Part shown: piece by piece, positions 1 to 12,486 of the stretch | Position numbering within the stretch: the first letter of the stretch is position 1 | Layout: each line of letters opens with the position of its first letter | From: Fomes fomentarius | Taxonomy: Eukaryota; Basidiomycota; Agaricomycetes; Polyporales; Polyporaceae | NCBI GenBank assembly: GCA_022606135.1 | Contig: JABYQN010000006.1 | Span: 2,604,001 to 2,668,000 of the forward strand | DNA: 64,000 bases | Direction of reading: 5' to 3' | Translations under genes and position numbers: made by a program | The notes under the pieces: generated by a model | What the model was told of the DNA's origin: nothing | The model's input: only the letters and a program-made list of their open reading frames with translations | Database searches by the model: none

Positions 1-1401
1 TAGTAGTGCCCAGAGTTGGGACCGCCACCAGCGTGCGAGATGACGCCATACAACGAGTACGTTGGTCCGAACTCGCCCTCGCTCATGCATGGCTGGAGGC
101 TGAGCTGCTCGTCGTACCTGACTGGGTGTCCAATCTTGCGCCCCATGGGAGAGAAGCGCTTCAGGTGAACCGTCAAGACCAGCGGTGCTTCCTGTACCGT
201 GAACTGCTTGTCCGCGTTGACGAATTTCTTGCATCTGAACCACCGCGTTAACTCGGCACTCTCTATTACGGAAGCAAGCGCACTCACTTGTCGCACTTGT
301 ATTTGTCGGCGCCCCGCAGATGGTCCACCGCCACAAACTTACGCAGAGCGTCTCGCAGAGACGACACGCCAGCGATATCTACACTGAGATCTAGCATCCT
401 GTCGAACGTATCGCTGTTGTGGCTACATGAAAGGCACTTGACACGGGAACGAAGTAGGCCGCCAAAAATCATGTAGACCCATGTCTTCTCTGCCAGCTTG
501 GCGTCGGGCTTCCTGTGGCAGCGTTGAAAAGGCGTTGAGGGAGTGCGAGGGAGACCGACTCACTGAGGGTAACCTGCAAGAATAGACCGTTGCAGTGCAT
601 CCACGAAGTAGCGAAGAAACTCGTGAGAGTCCTCTTGTCTCCATCTCCGCATGTGTTTCGCGATTGCTGTCAACGGGTTTAGTACCAACAAAATTTTACA
701 GCAGCTACGAGGCACACCTTGCAGTTTAACGATGACAGGGTAAGGCGTTATTGAACGGGGCTTCGAATGCGAATGCGCCTCTACCATCACTTGTCGTAGA
801 GCGCAGATCATACAATACGTGTTTTTAGGTGCACGACCTGTACCAGAAGTAAAGTTGAGTGTCGCGCACAAGAGAGGCGTAGTGCGGTGGTACTTACATG
901 GCTCCCTGTCAGTGTGCTTGCGCAGTATATGCAAGAGTGGAGTAGTGTGAAGCAAGCACTGAAGGGCGCTGTTCAAGAAACAGGTGTTGCCCATGTTGTT
1001 GAGACCGCACCCAACAGTGAGTTCAGCGGGCCAATGTGTATCAATAGGACAGGTGTAGAAGGATTTGGGCGAGCTGACAGCATCTTGCACATTTTTTGAA
1101 GCCTTCACAGGCGTAGCAGCTGCTCTCCGGGGTTCTCGCGACTACGACGGACGTGTTAGAGGATGGAAGACGCGTCCGTCGCGGATGCACTCACGTCTGC
1201 CGCCGCCGGCGCCGCCTTAGGACTCGGCTCGTTGATAGGCTGGTATTTGCCCTCCGCTACAGCCAGAACTCCAGATGAGGAACCTTCAATGAACTCTATT
1301 GGTGGAGGCAAGAGTTTGTTAAATGCTTCGAGGTCCTTCGCGGGTCGATAGGAAGTATCATCCGTGAACCGGGGCGAAGGGAGAAGTGGTGAAGCGAGCA
1401 T
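1..1401 (-). CDS. Ubiquitin carboxyl-terminal hydrolase, USP36/Ubp16-like (partial, 3' end off the left edge)
   Basis: Cysteine protease that removes ubiquitin from proteins (USP/UCH family). Exon 1 (1195-1401) begins MLASPLLPSP and carries LLPPPIEFIEGSSSG and AVAEGKYQPIN; a gtgagt donor follows, and exon 2 starts near 1102. Exon 2 holds the catalytic Cys box, GLNNMGNTCFLNSALQCL (Cys at about residue 110). Later exons give RRWRQEDSHEFLRYFVDALQ (about 560-660), the QEDSHEF motif of USP domains. The next piece (284-472) is the zinc-ribbon finger: GGLLRSRVKCLSCSH, then KYKCDK. The His box would lie beyond base 1. The N-terminal segment and box order resemble fungal Ubp16/USP36 proteins, which act in the nucleolus; that location is inferred from the family. 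The start is the ATG at 1401; longer readings upstream lack an ATG in a plausible context. The family is certain, the subfamily probable. Confidence 0.85.
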
Positions 1402-2080
1402 TTTTTGAGCGAAAGCCCTGAATGTAGATGGCTTCACAGCGCGCAAAGCACAAGCACGGAGCAGGATGGCGGCGATGGGGCGGGAGAAGGGGAAGCGGGG
1501 ACAAGGATGGATAGAGCACAGGCAGGCCAAAGGATGTGTATGCGGGAACTCTTCGCCAAACAAGATGTCAATCAGCCACAGCCCTGTTGGCATCTGTTTG
1601 TCGATCACGTGGTCGAGTCGCGGGGATGGTACCCGTAACCCTCTCAAGACTCAAATGCGGCGTCAATGTCCGCCGTCGGACTGGTGGTTTGTTTGCCATA
1701 TCCGCATCTCAGTCTTGTCTTGTACTGCCCAAAATCGCTTGTCGGCTGGTTCTATGACGCTCGCCTCTATCGACCCTGTCTCGGAGCGTCTTGCACGGAC
1801 CTACCGATAATCTTCCCACAGTTCTCAGCCTCCGAGTCGCAACGCAGCAAAGTCGTCAACACCGCGATACTGAATTCTCCAGTACAAGTACAGTGTAAGA
1901 CCAACGATACATGAGGGGTGAGCGCATGCGTAATACTACATCGAAAGACCAGATATACAAAGGACAGATAAAAAAAACCAAATGCTACAAATGGGGTGCG
2001 AAAAGTCAAGCGCACAAGTCCGAACGAACAAAATGGATAAACAGCTAGAAAATGTTCATCTCCTCGTGAAAGACGTGGCT
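1402..2080. other. Intergenic, no gene seen
   Basis: About 680 bases between the USP start and the 3' end of the zinc-finger gene. It holds the presumed USP promoter and the 3' flank of the other gene, including an A-rich run near 1970. Short open frames here show no family similarity or sensible splice structure. Confidence 0.5.
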
Positions 2081-3670
2081 CTAGTGCGTCGGTCCCCATA
2101 CGGATTCCTGCCGCGCATGGGACGACCGGGTGAGCTGCGAGATAGGGGTCATGTAGTGGGATTGCTGCCAGTCGGCGTGGAACGTCGGCTGTTGGTAAGC
2201 TGCAGTCCCGTGAGTGTGCGTGAGGTTGTGGTCGTACTGGTAATAGTCGTAAGGCTGATGCTGAACAGATGCATCGATACTCAGCAGCGCAGGGTCCAAG
2301 GACTTGTCCCATCCCAGCGGTGCCATAACGTCTGTGAGGATGTTGTCAATTCCAATTGGAAGTCATATACATTTGTGCGACTCACGTGCGCCAGCTTGCA
2401 CCGCCATCTCGTAGGTAGGAGGGGATATTCGGGGACCTCGTAGGAGAGCTGAGGGCTGAGGTCGGCGGGTTGGAGGTAGGTGGCCGAAACGACCTCACGC
2501 TTGCTAATCCCGAGATCAACGCCGAGGGCTACCGTTTTAAGTGTCAGTCGTCGGAACAGCACACGTAATAAGGAGGACACGTACAATTCCCATGGTGGCC
2601 GGTGCTATATGTCGCCTGTGGGGACGGCACCGGTAGGTCTTCGATGGCCAAATTGAGCGACGCCGGGGAGGGGCTGACGCTAGCGGACGAAAGGGAAGGC
2701 GTCGTCGCAAGGCTGTCGAAGCTCTCCGTACGCGTCATAACGATAACTGTCGATCTGGGTAAGGCCTAACACAGGGATATGCTTGCACAATCGACTTACG
2801 TCTGGGATCATTCAGGAGAGACGCCGCTGACGAGGCCGGAGAGGAGACAGATGAGTAGACATGGCGGGAAGCCCGCCCGCGTCTGGGCATCTTACGCCTC
2901 ATCTCCAAACCGTACATACCCTCCTGGTTGTACTGCGGCAAATCCGCTAGCTCTTCAAGAGAAATGTCGAAGGCCTGCCTGTACGGTTCGAGTTCGGCCT
3001 CCTTGGCTTTGGGGATCTGGTGAACCTTGAGCAGGTGGTTACGAAATTCCGTCAGGCGCTTGTTGCTGGAGGCACGGTTAGGCTATTTAGTGCTAACAGG
3101 ATGTTCAGACGTACGTGGAGTTACAGTGCGGGCAGAAGTACGTCATGCCGGTGTGTTGCTCCTTGAAGTGACGAGCGCAGGAGGACTGGTCGGCGAAGGC
3201 TCTGTCGCAGTCCAGAGCAGGGCAGTGCCACGGCTTCTCTCCAGTGCTGAAGAGCATATGAGTACACTCGTCGTGGCTGGAACCCAAAAACGGCGACTTA
3301 CTGTATGTTCTCGTGTGTGGAGAGAGTCGCCTGCTGGGAGAAGCTCTTCCCGCAATCCGGCCAGCGGCAGAAGAAGTCCCTGTAAGCAATAGATGATCAG
3401 TGATTGATAGCTATGGGTGGTATAGATATACGAACTTCCGCCCCTCGTGAACAGTCTTGACATGGCGGATCATGTCTGGTTTGCGGCTGAAGCACTTGTT
3501 GCATCCACCATGCCATTGACATCTGTGAAGCTTAGGCTTCGGCTGCGTCCCAGTAGATGAGTAAGTGCGAAGGTAATGTAGGAATGTGGGGGAGCACCCA
3601 CCGTCCTCCTAATCCCGCTAGTTATGGCGATAGTTCGCGGAGTCTTCTTCTGAAGAAATGTGACAGTCAT
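2081..3670 (-). CDS. C2H2 zinc-finger transcription factor
   Basis: Probable nuclear DNA-binding regulator with C2H2 fingers near the N-terminus. In order on the minus strand: CQWHGGCNKCFSRKPDMIRH followed by VKTVH (about 3450-3525); CRWPDCGKSFSQQATLSTH after an intron with donor gttcgt (about 3310-3385); CPALDCDRAFADQSSCARH followed by FKEQH (about 3150-3240); and a degenerate CPHCNSTY that lacks the His pair. The rest is Ser/Pro-rich (3' of 2940), with a Tyr/His/Gln-rich tail ending SVWGPTH at 2081. Such low-complexity tails are common in fungal activators. The start at 3670 (MTVTFLQKK) is the best ATG before the first finger but is not certain. Several introns of 50-90 bases lie between the pieces. 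Fingers of the CX4C/CX5C type with a leading W recall ZIC/GLI or Ace1-like fungal factors. I cannot name an orthologue. Confidence 0.75.
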
Positions 3671-5742
3671 GATAGGAAACTGTTCAGGAACGATCCGAGA
3701 TAAGTCGTGTAGTAGATGCGTAGAAAAATGCGTGCGCGGCGGAGTCGCGAGAGAGTCGTGCAAGAATTGTGCAAGAGGGCAGCAGAAGTAGATGGTCGTA
3801 GTAGCAAGTGAAGCCGTAAAGGCCACGGCCCGCGCGGCAAAAGAGCGTTAAATAGCAGGGGGAGGGAGACGGTGGCTCAGCCGGTGGCCCACCGCTGATC
3901 TTTGTTGCCCGAAAAGCGTTTTGGGGCGGGGGGAGAAATGCAGACATGCCCCGGTTCTTTGCCGCGCTTTATACAGTCCACAAGGCTAGCAGAAGAAAGG
4001 CCCCAAGCCCATCCGGACTTCCCCCTGACAAGGCGGTCGATCGAAGGACGCCTGCTGGTCGATCTCCGACGCACTGCTTGCACATGCTGAAGGTGCGAGG
4101 AGTATCGGCGCGGCTGGCCAGAATTCTGCGAAAAACAATAGACCGTCAATGGGCGCTGTCGGTTTCGAGGGCGGACGGACAGTCTGGCGCCTCCGACATA
4201 GTCGGAAATCGAGATTCGTTGTCGACAAACAATTGGCGCCGCCGGGTCGTAGCCTCGTGCTAGCTTGATAGCCTGATGCCTCCCACTCATGATCCCTCGC
4301 TTGGGCGAATCAGATCGCTTTCTGGAGTGCACAAAACAATAAGCAGATTTGCCGTTGCTATAAACTCGGTTAGTAGTGCTTATGCGTTGAGGGGCAGACC
4401 CAGCGATTATCAGTGAGCGGCAAGATAAACATCATGGGCTTGCTCAGTCACTAACTCGATGATTTGCGGATAGAAGCTTCGCGGGATAGCGGTGACATCT
4501 CGCGCAAATGTGGGGGCCTCGAGAGGCAGTGGAACGGAGGCCGAGCTCGTCCGAAGCCCCATTGTGCGACGAAAATGTCAACGCCTCTAGATGCTAACAA
4601 GACTGAGACTTAGGGGCGCGAATGCAGTACCCACTCCGCCGTATTACGTCGACGCCGAATGCAATTGTCGGATGTCTGCCGATGTTGTTCTTGATAGCGA
4701 CGGCACAAGGCGACACAAGCGGCCTCTTTGCAATCAATAAGCCCGGTGGTCTCGCCTGTCAGTTTTGTGTCGGGCAAGGACGCGAGCTCCGCCGTTCAGG
4801 CCACAGACGGCCACACAAGAGGGCAGTGTGGTATGCTGATTCAATACTTGCAAACACTGCATCATCGTCAGATTTTCGGACAGCCTGCTTGTCAGCCTCA
4901 CGCTCCCCTGGTGAGTCTTGCCACCTACCTTCACCATCCCCGACTACCTCTAGCCACGGGATGCGGACGGCCTGCCTATGCAGTGTCATGATGTCCCGCC
5001 GCATATCTTCACAACATCCTGAGGGCGCAGACTTCGCACGCTGCCACACTAATCATAGCTCTCGTCCGACTCGTATCGTCGACAGGACGGGGATGGCTGT
5101 CAATGTGTCATTGACCGCCGCTGCACAGTGCCTGCGACGTTCTTCCAGCGGAGTTGACGCACCTGCACATGTCTCGCGCGCGCCGTCCGCGCAGCACGGG
5201 CAAAGGGGGAAAGTCGCGCCGGGCAGACAGAGGCTTCGACGATGACTCCTCCGCTTCTTTTCCTCATAGGTGGGATGCATCCCACAGCCGTGGCAGCGGC
5301 GGTCCGCCTTCGCCCAAAGATGACACCGCTGGGCCGACGATGTCCTCGGGACTAAAGTGAGTGCGATCGTATCTACCATACGTCCAGGAACAACTCCGCT
5401 CCCAATCGCACGGCGGACGCGTCACTGCACCCGAACCGAGGGAAGGTTAGGCGGGATTGGCGGATGGAGGGCGGACGGGCGGTGGTTCGATGTTCTGGAT
5501 GGAAGGCCATTCGTTCATACAAGTTTATTTGGAAGTACGTGGTCCAGAAATATGCTACACACCAGCTACAGACGAGGGTTGTCGTCAGTCAGGAGCACTG
5601 GTCATGAGAACTGAGAACGGAGAAGCCATGCACTGTCCCTGACGTCGTATCGCAACAGCTCCCGACATCGTACCATCGCGATTTGCCTCTTGTAAACACT
5701 CTTACACACCCCCGGAAGCATATCGACAAACCGAGAACAAGG
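3671..5742. other. Gene-poor 2 kb, no supported gene
   Basis: Several overlapping frames of 60-207 codons occur on both strands (for example plus 4622-5245), but none shows a recognisable domain, consistent codon use or fitting splice sites. Since the zinc-finger gene and the F-box gene both run leftwards, this stretch holds the zinc-finger promoter and the F-box 3' flank. Confidence 0.45.
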
Positions 5743-7251
5743 TCAATGTCCGAGCCCGGGGCCGTTGATCCTGTTCGTGAGCTCGAGCCACGGCGCAAAT
5801 GCGGTGAGATCAGCCCAAGTGAGGGATGCATATTGGCTTCTGCCTGGACCTTGGACGAGATCGAGATCTTGGAGGCGAGCTTGACCTTCCGATTCCGCGT
5901 CGAACTGCTTCGTCAGAGGTCCTACTAACTGTGCTGTAATCCTGGAAGTGCCAACCCATCAGTGAAAGTTCAACCTTGCTTTGACAGGATGGAAGACCCG
6001 ACGCGTACATCATAGGCCCGACCCATTGCCGGCCATTCTCTTCCATTTCCTCGTTTCCGAGCCAACGTTTGTCTTCTCCGCCGGTAGTGTAGAATGGATA
6101 CTTAGCATGACAAGGAGCGGGCAGAGGGTGTGTCAACTGCCTATAAGCATCCTTAAGATTGATTACTGACATCAATTTTGGGTCAACACGGATAAACTAT
6201 GCGAATGAGTAATCGTTTTACCAGGTGCCGTCTTCTCAAGAGGTAGAACAGAAGCAGTGTAGGAGTCTTCACTTCCTTCGGACTCTATGCTGGCCGCAGA
6301 GCTAGATGCCCGTTCATCTTCGTCTGGACCTTTGGTAATCCCAGGAGGATGAAGAAAGATTCGCGCATTCTGGTTGACAGAAAATGCCGAACGCGGCCTC
6401 GTCAGGACTCCTAAAGCGATGATGCGAATATCACGAAACTCTACGACAAGCTGAGAGACCGAGTCAGTGTGATTCTTCAGCGGTCTGGACAAGTCACACT
6501 CACTCGAATCTGGGTCGGTAGATGGGCAAGATTGTTCTGGAGTCTGCATCTCATTCAGTGATTGGTAGAGGATAACGAATAGCAATCCTGACTTAATCTC
6601 GTGGAACGTTGTCAACGGATTGAAGTTGCGAGAGAACCCCTCCAGGACGTTGGCGGAGCCGTTCCGGTTCAGCAAGATATATCTGTAGCGAGCTTTACTG
6701 AGGACGTGATCACTTATCTTGTTGAATTTGGAACTCACTTGGTCCAGCTTTCATCAGTCGTGCAGGACGAATGACTCCTATGCCATATACGGTGAAGGAT
6801 TCTGGATGCATGTGAATACTTCCCAGAGCCACGTATAGATGATGTGCAAGATCGCGTACTTCAAGAACGCTGCTTTCCATGTGGACGTTTTCCACTTGGC
6901 CCATCCAGGGAGGAACCTCCTATGGAAGCACTCCTCCCACTCTGTCTCCTTGAGGTTCGGCAGCGTCATCTCAAACAGGAGGTATTCGGCCTTTCCCAGG
7001 CTCAAAATCTCCACCCAATTCTGTCGGGGAACGGTGTGGCGGACGCTCAAATGCTTGAGCGCGCCCTCATACTCACCGTCCACGCTACGCAAGTTTCGAA
7101 GGATGGGCCGGCGCCAAGGATTCAAAGAAGAGTCCGAGGCTATTGCTCTGAGGCGGCGAGATAGGGATGAGACTGTGATCAAGGACGCAATGTCGAGCTC
7201 CCCGAGCACGTCTGCAATGAGTTCGACCGGAAGGGACTCGAAGGCGGACAT
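5743..7251 (-). CDS. F-box protein
   Basis: Likely substrate receptor of an SCF ubiquitin ligase. The N-terminus is a clear F-box, MSAFESLPVELIADVLGELD followed by SLITVSSLSRRLRAIA, which in this family binds Skp1. After an intron of about 41 bases (donor gtacgc) come GVIRPARLMKAGP, then NGSANVLEGFSRNFNPLTTF (about 6600-6690) and LIALGVLTRPRSAFSVN-like sequence near 6420. A further exon reads YPFYTTGGEDKRW (about 6060-6100), followed by RQWVGPMM. The last exon ends ASLTWADLTAFAPWLEL, then INGPGLGH and a stop at 5743-5745. This block order matches a conserved family of fungal F-box proteins of about 400-450 residues whose substrate is unknown to me. The start is the ATG at 7251, directly before the F-box; an ATG 19 codons upstream is possible. 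One internal splice (around 6710-6740) did not phase cleanly by hand. Confidence 0.8.
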
Positions 7252-7561
7252 GCTAACAGACTGGGTGTGTAGTAAGTTGGCGTCGCGCTGCAGCCAAATA
7301 TAAGTCAAAGGCCGAGGCGCCCGTCTCCTTGGCGTGGCAGTGCTACACCTTACGCAAGCTGCGAACTCTACTTCACAGACATGCTCGACTCAGACACCGC
7401 CTAACACTGACTGTAGCACTCTTCGATGCAACTCGTGTCGCATCGCAATACACCTTGACACAACCTTCTCAACGATACAGACAGAGGACACGAAGGCGTG
7501 TGTCAGAGTAAATAGTCATGTGTGTACTCTCCTGTACCTGTGCGGCGAACCGCCCATCCAC

Positions 7562-9061
7562 CTAGAAGTCCTTCCAGTCATCCCAATCATCCTCTTTCTT
7601 AGCAGCAGTGCGCTGTGTCACAGTGGACGTCTGAGAAGTCGAAGATGGGGCACTGTTTTGCTGTGACGATCCGCTGTTGAACTGGCCATAGAAGTCGTCG
7701 TCGTCGTCGTGGTAGAGTGCAGAGCTCTCCTCCTCGTGGTCGAACCCTACCGCGCCGTACCCTCTCCTCTCGGGGCCTCCGGCAACCCTCTCCTTGACCT
7801 GACCCACCACCCCTCCAACAGACTCTGCCACGTCCACGCCAAACGTCGTCTTTCCCCACCAGTTTGCGGTCCGACCCACCTCGCCGGCGCGTTTTCCAGC
7901 CTCGGACACATATCCTCTCACACCCGCCTGGAAGTTCGGGTCGTTGACCTTCTCAAGGCCTGGCTGGATGACATTCTCTGCGACTGCACGGGATGCACCG
8001 GCGACTGCAGCAGAGAGGAGCGACCACCCTTTACTGAGTGCCGCGGTCGGGTTCTCTTGCAGCTCACTCAACGTTGGCGCATTCCTGGATGAGAGCGCGA
8101 ACGATGGATGCGAAGCACCAGGTGGAGGTGTGGGGGTGCTCCCGAAGCCCTGGTACCGGCCACCCTGAGAAGGTGGCAGATCCGCAGGTCGGGATGCATT
8201 CGCCTGCCCGAGGGTCGCGAAGAAAGATTCATTTGCTGCCTTCTGATCGAACGAGCTCGTCATGCTTGGGTTGGGACTGGGAGCGGGCGAGTTCTGGTTG
8301 CTGAATGAAGCTGGGGATTCGCTCCGAAGGGATCGTCCAGTGCTTGAACGGGCAGACGCTCGGGACTTGCGAAGTCCTTGAGCGGACGAAGGCCGATTGG
8401 GCGGGCTCATCGTGTTGCTGGGAGAGCCGAAGCCTTCTGGTGGAGCGGATGGGGTCCAATCTTTGCCGGACAATGTCGCGTCAAGCTGAGAGCGAAGTTA
8501 GATGGAGGCACCGGGGTGGGAGCTTGCCACGCACCTTCTCCTTGTATTGCGAGCCCGCCCAACTGTGATAGGTGTCATACGGGGTTATTCCCTCCTTGTA
8601 CCCGCCAGTCTGGGGATCGTAGCTCTTCATGAATTGCCTGAATGGAGCGTTTCCGCCAATCTGGGTTGCGCAACAAATTCGCGTGCGAGCAGGCGAGGGT
8701 ACCGGCGTCATGAACTGACCTGCATCCGCTTGACTTGTTCCTCTTGCCATGTATCCATTGACACGGATCTCACGAAACTGTCAAGCGAGATATGAAGATC
8801 CTCTTCGGGTCTGTATGGTATTGCACGCACCTGACATGGACGCCAAAGCCTCTGTGTACTCCGGCACATTGTAGGCACAAGAAGACTGCAAAGCTGCGCG
8901 ACACAGTTGACGGACGCCGTCAAGGATGTATGGGCGAGAAGGGTTCACCTCAGAGAGGCCCATTGGGGGTTGGGATTATTGCAATCTATGCATCGTTTAT
9001 TATCGAGATCTTCGCGTTTGATGAGGTCCTGGAGCGTTTTGCGTGCTACAGCTTGATCCAT
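7562..9061 (-). CDS. GCS1: ADP-ribosylation factor GTPase-activating protein, Gcs1/ARFGAP1 type
   Basis: Stimulates GTP hydrolysis by Arf on Golgi and endosomal membranes and so drives COPI coat release. The Arf GAP zinc finger is split by an intron: KRCIDCNNPNPQWAS (exon 1, ending near 8958), then FAVFLCLQCAGVHRGFGVHV. This gives CX2CX16CX2C, with the arginine finger in GVHRG. It continues FVRSVSMDTWQEEQVKRMQ and GGNAPFRQFMKSYDPQTGG. The long Ser/Pro-rich tail contains a predicted amphipathic stretch (SALSKGWSLLSAAVAGASRA), as in ARFGAP1 lipid-packing sensors, an acidic run coded by repeated GAC near 7695, and the end DDWDDWKDF at 7562, which resembles Trp-based coat-binding motifs. The start is the ATG at 9061 (MDQAVARKTLQDL). 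Identity is secure; the membrane-sensor reading is inference. Confidence 0.92.
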
Positions 9062-10236
9062 AGCGTGTAGCAAGAAAGAAAAGGAACAGAGCTGAGAGAG
9101 TTGAATAGCAGAAGATGTCCAGCTCACGTCAAGACAGCAAGCGCACGGCTGTGATGATCACCTTGGCGGCGCTATGGCTGACCATCGTGGGAAAGCCGAA
9201 CCACACTATGCGTGACACGGCGGGCACGCGTAATATGCGACGTAATACGTATTGTCACGCCAAACACGCTAGAAGGAACGCGCCAATAACCCCGTTCTTT
9301 ATCCCACAGATCCCACAGAAATACGGGTAGACAGATTTATACACTGGAGGACTAGCAGAGCAGGAGGAAGAGTAATTCTTGGAGATGTCGTGTGGAAATG
9401 GCAGGTGACGGACGACCCAAGAGACTGGGACCGTCTGGCATTGCTGCCATACCACTCGGCTGGGTCGCTATTACTCACGAGGACGGGAGCGTTGGCAAGT
9501 TGTGTCGCTATTCTGCCGTGTGCTGTACGCTTTACATCGCTGTTCTGGCGTACGAGGAGGGTGACTGGTGTTGAGTCCACAGATGTTGGGTAGTTATGTA
9601 TGGGCGGTTAGCTCGGGGAGGTCGGGGAGTGACCGACGCGTCGGGATAGGCGCCCAGGCATGACCCGGAAAATCCCCTGGGCGCTTGTCCATGGACAACT
9701 CTCAGATTCCCTCGCCGAGCTCAAGCCTCTTCTTGTCTTCATCCTTGTCGCGTCTTTGACCCGAATCGAACTGCTCGCATCGTCCTCCGTATCTGGCTAT
9801 CATCCGTGCTCATCGTGTCTGGCCGAAGGGATACTGGCGCGTACCCCGCCCATTGGCATTAAATAGCTCAGGCCAAAGTCAGTAGTAGTAACGAAATCCA
9901 TTCCCCCGGGTTCTTGCTTTCCAACGCAACGGCGACGTCTCCCACCCGCTCGGCCGGCTTCATCCACGCTCCCGCTGCCTCCTCTCGCACCTACGCACAA
10001 CGTCGTGTGAAGGACGCTTTCCCGATTCCCAAGCGGCTTGGTACTTTACGACCTGCACTGGCCTTGTACTACCAATCGCCCTCGCCTTCACTCCCCAACT
10101 CCTGTTTTTCTGGCGCAGTGCTCCCTGTAAATAGGCGCGATGATCCAGAAGACGAACGCTCGCTCCGGAAGTTCGTCTACGGCTCCTGGGCGGCAGACGT
10201 CTGCCTCCGAAGGCCCAGAAACCTGGGGCCAGTGGC
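9062..10236. other. Divergent promoter region between GCS1 and velB, no gene recognised
   Basis: About 1.2 kb separating two divergently transcribed genes. Pyrimidine-rich stretches near 9930-10110 may mark the velB promoter and 5' leader. A frame from 9914 to 10291 overlaps velB exon 1 in another frame and has no family similarity. Confidence 0.45.
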
Positions 10237-12277
10237 ATGGACGCAAGTCAGTGGTTCCTTCACCCCGTTTCCAACCAGGAACTTTAGCTGACAGAATGCA
10301 ACGCATCGAACAGACACTACTCCCTGGAGGTCGTCCAACACCCCATCAGAGCTCGAATGTGCGGTTTCGGTGACAAAGTGAGCACATCCCTCGTATCACT
10401 TCACTGTGTCTGTTCAACGGTCGTTCCTCAAGGATCGACGGCCGTTAGCACCCGCCGCCGTCGCTAAGATGATAGTTCAAAGAGAGGACGGGAGTGTTGT
10501 CGATGTAGAGTGCGTGTTTTTGAGAAGTGAGAACCCTATCTGCCGATTCTCACGCGTTTGTTTGTCCCTGCAGCGAGATAGATTGCTCTTTCTTCCTGGT
10601 GACAGTCGACTTGTGGTCCGCTGACGGCAAGCACGAAATGAACCTCGTTCTACATCCGACCTCAGCTGACCGTTATGTCCCCGCCAATACGCCTAAGGGG
10701 AAACGGAGAGGTACGGTCACGTCTAATCAGCGCCCCAGCCGTCAGAGTCCGGAACGATCTGCTCCTACTCCGAGTGCAACCCAGTATCCTCAGGTATGTC
10801 ATAACGGTTTACGGCACTTCGTTCGGCGGATAGGATAGTTTTCAGCCACCGTTCATCTTAATGACACCCTGCTTATAGCCGCCCAACCCTGTGTATTCGC
10901 CGCAAGGTTACCCCTTCCCGGCCCAACCTGCTCCTCTCCCGGAATCAAATACCTTCCCGCCCGTGCACCCGTACGCCGCGGCGCCTGAATCTAACGCACC
11001 CTCATGGGGCCATTTTCCAGCGACACCGAGTGTTGACCGCACCCAGTCATATGGTCCGCCCGCGCTACCGTCGATCCACGCTATCAACCGCGGCTCCTCT
11101 CCTGCTAACGCTGAGCCCTCAACTTCCGAGTATGCCGCCCCCGCTCAAACCGGAGCCAACGCTAGTCAGGACTGGCAGATACGCGATGATCAGGGCAATG
11201 TCGACTATCGTACTTGGCCCCAACCGGCTACGTACCCACCTATCGAAGGCCATGCAATCCCACCCGCCCCAGCCGGACATACGTCGTCGTCGACGGACCC
11301 CCGAGATGGTGCCTACGCCAATGTCCCTCCTACCGCAGCTGGCGGGGGCTCTGACGGATATCCGCAGCAGGCGCGCTACTCACAGGAGCCGTTCACACCA
11401 GTCCAGGCCAGCCCCACGCAGCAGCCCCAGGTTGATCCGTCGATGTATGCGTCGGCGTCGTACGCTCAGCAGCAGCATCAGCAACAACAATACCATCAGG
11501 GTTCGTCATACCAGGAACCAACACCGCCGTCGACCATACCCCCCTTACCCCGTCATACCTACACTCGGACCCTGGTCGGACCGCTCGCATCCAACGCCTG
11601 TCGTCTTCTGGACGAGCACCGTAAAACTGGGGTGTTCTTCCTCTTTCAAGACTTGTCAATCAGAACCGAAGGTCTGTCTTCATTTCACCCGCTCCCAATG
11701 CGTCCTAGTCTCGCGAAGCAGTAGAACTCTATATTCACCACTGCATCCTTGATGCACAGGGACCTTCCGTCTCAGGCTACGGCTCATGAACGTTGGCGCG
11801 TAAGTGGTCTATGGTGTTACGATTACCGCCCGCCCTTGAATTGAACAGGCGGGCTCGGAACATTCATCGCTGACTGCTGCGCGTCCACAGTCCGCCGGCA
11901 CCAGAGCCTCGAGCGCCATGCGTTCATACGGATGTGTCACCTGTCCTTGCCCAGACCTTCACGGAACCTTTCGTGGTCTTCTCGGCCAAGCGCTTTCCAG
12001 GTGTTCCCGGTACGTCTCGCTCGTTCTGTATCTCATCCATCCATATATTGACTGGCTACCGCATCGCATTCAGATACAACCGCCTTATCCATCGCCTTGG
12101 GCAACCAAGGACAGAAACTACCCTTGGTCCGTCCTATTCTCAATCTATGCAGCGCTCGTGTCTTCAAGCTAACATGTACTCCCGCAGCGGAACCGCAACG
12201 GGTCAAACAAGCAGGGGCGGAAGCGTCGGCGCGACGGCTCAGATGGCTCCGGGGACGAGTCTGAGGAAGCCTCTTGA
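10237..12277 (+). CDS. velB: Velvet-domain regulator VelB
   Basis: Fungal regulator that pairs with VeA or VosA and couples development to secondary metabolism (established for VelB in Aspergillus). Nine exons fit in phase: 10237-10246, 10295-10377, 10433-10509, 10574-10793, 10879-11671, 11760 to about 11801, 11891 to about 12011, 12074-12126 and 12188-12277. The velvet domain starts almost at the N-terminus (LEVVQHPIRARMCGFGDKDR, then RPLAPAAVAKMIV) and runs through EIDCSFFLVTVDLWSADG. A Pro/Gln/Tyr-rich insert of roughly 300 residues (10640-11540, including a QQQHQQQQ run) then breaks it. It resumes at YTRTLVGPLASNACRLLDEH, GVFFLFQDLSIRTEGTFRLR and VFSAKRFPGVPDTTALSIAL. The tail GRKRRRDGSDGSG is a likely nuclear localisation signal. 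The split domain is diagnostic of VelB rather than VosA. Exon 1 codes only three codons, so the start is the least certain part. Confidence 0.9.
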
Positions 12278-12486
12278 AGCCGAAGTCGAACCTTGCAGTA
12301 GTATCTCCGATTGTAAATTTAGAGCCGCGTATCTTCTCCTTCTCTTCCTCGTCGGGACTCGCGCCTGCACAAGGATTCCCCAATCTCATCCTGTATGCCC
12401 TCACCTGCGTACCTACCGTCTGGTCGATGCTCGAGTTAATTAGTTTTTGCCCCGTCACACATGCAATGTTATCTTGGCTATCTTTT

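Noticed and set aside
4622..5245. 207-codon plus-strand frame
   Set aside because: Random-looking composition with no domain, and overlapped by equally long frames on the other strand; likely chance in GC-rich intergenic DNA.
10237..12277. VosA instead of VelB
   Set aside because: A near-N-terminal velvet start fits both, but the long insert inside the domain and the C-terminal [13 protein letters not shown] block fit VelB.
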